This document shows, in pieces, positions 7,125 to 10,267 of a DNA stretch of 10,267 nucleotides. Source of the stretch: Flavobacteriaceae bacterium (GTDB lineage: Bacteria > Bacteroidota > Bacteroidia > Flavobacteriales > Flavobacteriaceae); the NCBI GenBank assembly GCA_023301205.1, contig JALZVC010000147.1:1-10267 (forward strand), read 5' to 3'. The translations under genes were made by a program, and so were the position numbers. The first letter of the stretch is position 1. Each line of letters opens with the position of its first letter. A model generated the notes under the pieces. That model saw nothing but the letters and a program-made list of their open reading frames with translations. It had not been told where the DNA came from and ran no database searches.

Positions 7125-8459
7125 ATGAAGTATTTTAGTCTTATTCTATTTACCTTAGTTTCGTCTTTATTTTGTTCTGCTCAAACGGATAGCAGAATCT
7201 ATGATATTATCAACGACATCTCTGCAGATCGTATAAAAAGTGATATTACTACGCTGGCAAATTTTGGTACAAGAAACACATTTAGTGATACTATTAGCAA
7301 CACTCGCGGGATAGGTGCCGCTAGAAGATGGATAAAAGCAGAATTTGATAAAATTTCTTCTAGTTGCAAGGGCTGTCTTGCTGTGTCTTATCAAAAAGAT
7401 CTTGTACTTGCAGAAGGAAATGCCCGCGTCCCTATGGATACTTGGGTAGTAAACGTTGTTGCTATACAAAAAAGTAAAACAAATTCTAATCGCTACATCA
7501 TTATGAGCGGAGATATCGATTCTCGCAACAGTGATGGTGGTAATTACACAAAAGATGCGCCAGGAGCTAACGATAATGCCAGTGGTATGGCAGGTGCTAT
7601 AGAAGCTGCCAGAGTTTTATCTAAGTATCAATTTGATGCTAACATTGTGTATTTAGGTTTAAGTGGTGAAGAACAAGGATTGTTTGGTGGTGCTGGTTTT
7701 GCAGCCTATGCTAAACAACAAGGTTGGGATATCATTGGGGTTTTAAATAATGATATGATCGGAAATATTAAAGGGGTCGATGGCGTGATAAGCAATGTAG
7801 ATTTTAGAATCTTTAGCGAGCCTGTTCCTTCAAATGAAACGGAAAGACAACGAAACGCCAGAAGATTTTATGGTGGTGAGGTTGATGGTATTTCACGTCA
7901 ATTAGCGCGCTACGTGCATAAAACAACTAAAACCTATATGCCAGAGATGAACCCAATGATGATTTATCGTTTAGACCGCTTTGGTCGTGGTGGTCACCAT
8001 CGTCCATTTAATGATTTAGGCTATGCCGGAATACGTATTATGGAAGCGCATGAAAACTACACGCAACAACATCAAGATATCCGGACAGAAAATGGTATTG
8101 AGTATGGTGATAAATTAAAGTTTGTTAATTTTGACTACGCAAAAAAGTTAACAGCCGTTAACGCGATTACTATGGCAAGTTTGGCTTGGGCTCCTGCCCC
8201 ACCCGCAGCGATTTCTATAGGTGGTATTGTAGAGCCATCGGCAAAGTTTAAATGGTCTAAAAGTAAAAATGCTGTTGGTTATAAAATTTACTGGAGAGAT
8301 ACCACAAGTCCAACTTGGGACCATAGTCGATATGTTGGTGATGTAAACGAATTTACGCTAGATGGCATAGTCATTGACAACTATTTCTTTGGGATCGTAG
8401 CTGTGAGTGCAGATGGTCACGAAAGCGTTGTTGCTTTTCCTAATGCGGTTTTTAGATAA
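7125..8459 (+). CDS. Exported M28-family metallopeptidase with C-terminal FN3-like domain
   Basis: 444 aa from the ATG at 7125, which directly precedes a signal peptide (MKYFSLILFTLVSSLFCSA, cleavage before Q20). A TTG at 7098 would add nine residues and is less likely. The M28 core (about 100-330) shows D150 in GANDNASG, E182 (catalytic) and E183 in GEEQGLFGG, D210 in NNDMIGN, and H291/H292 before RPF. Spacing follows Aeromonas aminopeptidase (His97, Asp117, Glu151/152, Asp179, His256). The first ligand is changed: the usual GH-x-DS is SGDIDS, with D130 in place of histidine. Residues about 356-444 (WSKSKNAVGYKIYWRDT and on) resemble a fibronectin type III domain. Family members are mostly aminopeptidases releasing N-terminal residues; the substrate here is unknown. 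There is no lipobox (SLFC does not fit) and no clear T9SS sorting domain. It lies 48 bp after the propeller gene and 82 bp before the M1 peptidase. Confidence 0.93.
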   Translation: MKYFSLILFTLVSSLFCSAQTDSRIYDIINDISADRIKSDITTLANFGTRNTFSDTISNTRGIGAARRWIKAEFDKISSSCKGCLAVSYQKDLVLAEGNARVPMDTWVVNVVAIQKSKTNSNRYIIMSGDIDSRNSDGGNYTKDAPGANDNASGMAGAIEAARVLSKYQFDANIVYLGLSGEEQGLFGGAGFAAYAKQQGWDIIGVLNNDMIGNIKGVDGVISNVDFRIFSEPVPSNETERQRNARRFYGGEVDGISRQLARYVHKTTKTYMPEMNPMMIYRLDRFGRGGHHRPFNDLGYAGIRIMEAHENYTQQHQDIRTENGIEYGDKLKFVNFDYAKKLTAVNAITMASLAWAPAPPAAISIGGIVEPSAKFKWSKSKNAVGYKIYWRDTTSPTWDHSRYVGDVNEFTLDGIVIDNYFFGIVAVSADGHESVVAFPNAVFR

Positions 8460-8541
8460 TGCATAGCGAACTTGAATAAGATACATCTTAAACAAACCTG
8501 ATTTTAAAGCTAAATAAATTAAAATTTATAAATAATATCAC

Positions 8542-10227
8542 TTGAAAAAAATAAATCCACTTCAGAAATTCCAAGTTCCTTTTAAAAATGAATTAAAAGG
8601 GATTGTAGCCTTAAGCTTACTTATTTTGAGCTCCATTCAAATAGTTGCCCAAGAAGACTTCACAAAAGCAGACAAACTAAGAGGATCAATTAACGATGAA
8701 CGCTCCTGGTTTGACGTGCAGCATTATGATTTATCTGTAGAGGTATTTCCTGAGTCAAAATCTATTGAAGGAACCAATGTGATTACCTATACCGTGCTTG
8801 ACGCTAACAGCGTGATGCAGATAGATCTGCAAGCACCTATGAAGGTTGACAAGATTACACAGAACGGTAAAAAACTGAAATACAAAATTAAAGAGGATAA
8901 CTTCTATTTTGTAAAACTAAAAGAGAAACAGCAAAAAGGCGCTGAAAACCAAATTACCGTTACATTTTCTGGTACTCCTATCGAGGCTGCAAACGCACCT
9001 TGGGACGGTGGTCTTACCTGGAAAAAAGATGAAAACGGTACCGATTTTATTGCTTCTGCAAATCAAGGTATTGGCGCAAGCGTTTGGTGGCCGTGTAAGG
9101 ATCATCCTTCAGACGAACCAGATACGGGCGTAAATCTCGCAATCACAACACCTGCTAATCTTATGGGTGTGGGTAATGGCAGGCTCATTTCCGAAGTAGA
9201 TAATGAAGATACCAAGACATATAATTGGCAAGTTACACAACCTATAAATAATTACGGAGTAAACGTGAATGTGGGTGACTATGTACATTTTGGGTATAAG
9301 CACGAAGGACTTAACGGAATGTTAGATGTAGATTACTACGTACTATCTTCTAATTTAGAAAAAGCAAAAGAGCAATTTAAACAAGTACCGATGATGCTTA
9401 ACGCTTTTGAGTACTGGTTTGGTCCCTATCCATTTTATGAAGATAGTTTTAAGCTCGTAGAGGCCCCTTATTTAGGAATGGAGCACCAAAGTAGTGTTAC
9501 CTACGGAAATGGCTACCAAAACGGCTATTTAGGAAATGATCTATCTGGTTCTGGTTGGGGATTACGCTTTGACTTTATCATTATTCACGAAGCAGGTCAC
9601 GAGTGGTTTGCTAACAGTATTACCAATAGCGATATAGCAGATATGTGGATACACGAAGGGTTTACAGCCTATTCTGAGAATTTATACTTGGACTACAACT
9701 TTAGTAAAGAAGCCGCTAGTGAATATGTGATAGGTACGAGAAGAATAATTAATAACGACCGCCCTATTATAGGAACCTACGGTATGGATCACGAAGGGAG
9801 TAGTGATATGTACTATAAAGGGGCAAATATCCTACATACCCTGCGCCAACTTGTGGAAGACGATAAAAAGTGGAGAGATATTTTACGTGGTTTAAATAAA
9901 GATTTTTATCACCAGATTGTTACATCAAAGCAAGTTGAAGAATACTTAAGTGAACAAAGTGGGATTGATCTTACCCAATTTTGGGAACAATACCTACGCA
10001 CGACAATGATACCTAAGCTAGAATACAAGCAAACTTCTTTTAATGAAATTAAGTTTCGCTATGTAGACATTGTTGATGCTTTTGATATGCCTGTTATTGC
10101 AGTAATAAATGGAAAAGACCAATGGCTGCAACCTAATGCCGAATGGAAGTCTTATGAGAATATGGGTGATATAAAATCATTAGAGATTAAGGCGGACTTC
10201 TATATTAATAGTGAGAAGATTGAATAA
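8542..10227 (+). CDS. Exported M1-family metalloaminopeptidase, TTG start
   Basis: 561 aa from TTG at 8542. An in-frame TAA at 8533 rules out an earlier start, and the first ATG lies far inside the protein, past the signal peptide. The A-rich leader suits Bacteroidota initiation. The signal peptide runs to A36 (hydrophobic LKGIVALSLLILSSIQIVA, cleavage before Q37) with a rather long n-region. Residues about 50-240 form the N-terminal beta domain. The catalytic domain has GMEHQ at 312-316 (the GAMEN exopeptidase motif, Asn replaced by His), HEAGHEW at 349-355 (Zn ligands H349 and H353, catalytic E350) and WIHEGF with third ligand E372. This is the standard HExxH-x18-E. Y424 in YYKG fits the catalytic tyrosine. 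The chain ends about 135 residues later, so the large C-terminal helical domain of PepN-type enzymes is absent. It likely removes N-terminal residues from peptides in the periplasm. A double stop (TAATAA) ends the gene. Confidence 0.94.
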   Translation: MKKINPLQKFQVPFKNELKGIVALSLLILSSIQIVAQEDFTKADKLRGSINDERSWFDVQHYDLSVEVFPESKSIEGTNVITYTVLDANSVMQIDLQAPMKVDKITQNGKKLKYKIKEDNFYFVKLKEKQQKGAENQITVTFSGTPIEAANAPWDGGLTWKKDENGTDFIASANQGIGASVWWPCKDHPSDEPDTGVNLAITTPANLMGVGNGRLISEVDNEDTKTYNWQVTQPINNYGVNVNVGDYVHFGYKHEGLNGMLDVDYYVLSSNLEKAKEQFKQVPMMLNAFEYWFGPYPFYEDSFKLVEAPYLGMEHQSSVTYGNGYQNGYLGNDLSGSGWGLRFDFIIIHEAGHEWFANSITNSDIADMWIHEGFTAYSENLYLDYNFSKEAASEYVIGTRRIINNDRPIIGTYGMDHEGSSDMYYKGANILHTLRQLVEDDKKWRDILRGLNKDFYHQIVTSKQVEEYLSEQSGIDLTQFWEQYLRTTMIPKLEYKQTSFNEIKFRYVDIVDAFDMPVIAVINGKDQWLQPNAEWKSYENMGDIKSLEIKADFYINSEKIE

Positions 10228-10267
10228 TAACAATTCATAATTTGCTAGAGACCCGCCCAGAACTATA

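Noticed and set aside
7125..7184. Lipoprotein signal in the M28 peptidase (Cys17)
   Set aside because: The residues before the Cys (SLF) do not fit a lipobox, and a signal peptidase I site before Q20 is clear.
8460..8541. A terminator or separate promoter between the M28 and M1 genes
   Set aside because: The 82-bp gap is AT-rich, with no stable hairpin followed by a T-run and no good TAnnTTTG box.
1..10267. Defence island, CRISPR, phage or transposase genes
   Set aside because: No such domains or repeat arrays were seen on either strand; the genes are metabolic and envelope functions.

Overview
The window looks like chromosomal DNA from a member of the Bacteroidota, most likely a marine-type Flavobacteriaceae. 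The evidence is low GC, A-rich leaders mostly without Shine-Dalgarno sites, signal peptides ending in Ala|Gln, TAnnTTTG-like promoter words, and proteins of typical flavobacterial type. Genus cannot be fixed from the sequence. It holds seven protein genes. No RNA genes, transposase, CRISPR array or phage genes were seen.

Left block (1-4858, + strand): a fatty-acid beta-oxidation cassette in the order HAD/enoyl-CoA hydratase fusion (5' end outside the window), thiolase, acyl-CoA dehydrogenase. Gene order and the HAD-then-hydratase domain order match the fadN-fadA-fadE set known from Bacillus rather than E. coli fadBA. Together the three enzymes catalyse all four steps of a beta-oxidation turn: dehydrogenation, hydration, second oxidation and thiolysis. 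Both internal junctions (1618-1739 and 2931-3052) carry the same composite repeat of about 118 bp. Each copy is a hairpin arm after the stop codon, about 60 bp of AT-rich DNA, and an inverted hairpin arm ending 2 nt before the next ATG. This is the most unusual structure in the window. A strong bidirectional terminator (4878-4912) closes the block.

Middle: one small convergent gene on the - strand (4924-5334), a 136-aa cytosolic protein of unknown function. A 191-bp divergent spacer (5335-5525) follows, with a 9-bp inverted repeat and candidate flavobacterial promoter words.

Right block (5526-10227, + strand): three exported proteins spaced 48 and 82 bp apart, with no evident terminator between them. 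They are a TolB/PD40 beta-propeller protein with two tandem SnoaL-like domains, an M28 metallopeptidase with a C-terminal FN3-like domain, and an M1 aminopeptidase-like metalloprotease that starts at TTG. The two proteases suggest peptide scavenging in the cell envelope. None shows an obvious C-terminal type IX secretion sorting domain, so periplasmic or outer-membrane-associated location is inferred.

Positions 10228-10267 hold no recognisable feature. I see no wholly new multi-gene system here. The best leads are the paired repeats inside the fad operon, the His-to-Asp change at the first metal ligand of the M28 peptidase, and the propeller/double-SnoaL fusion.
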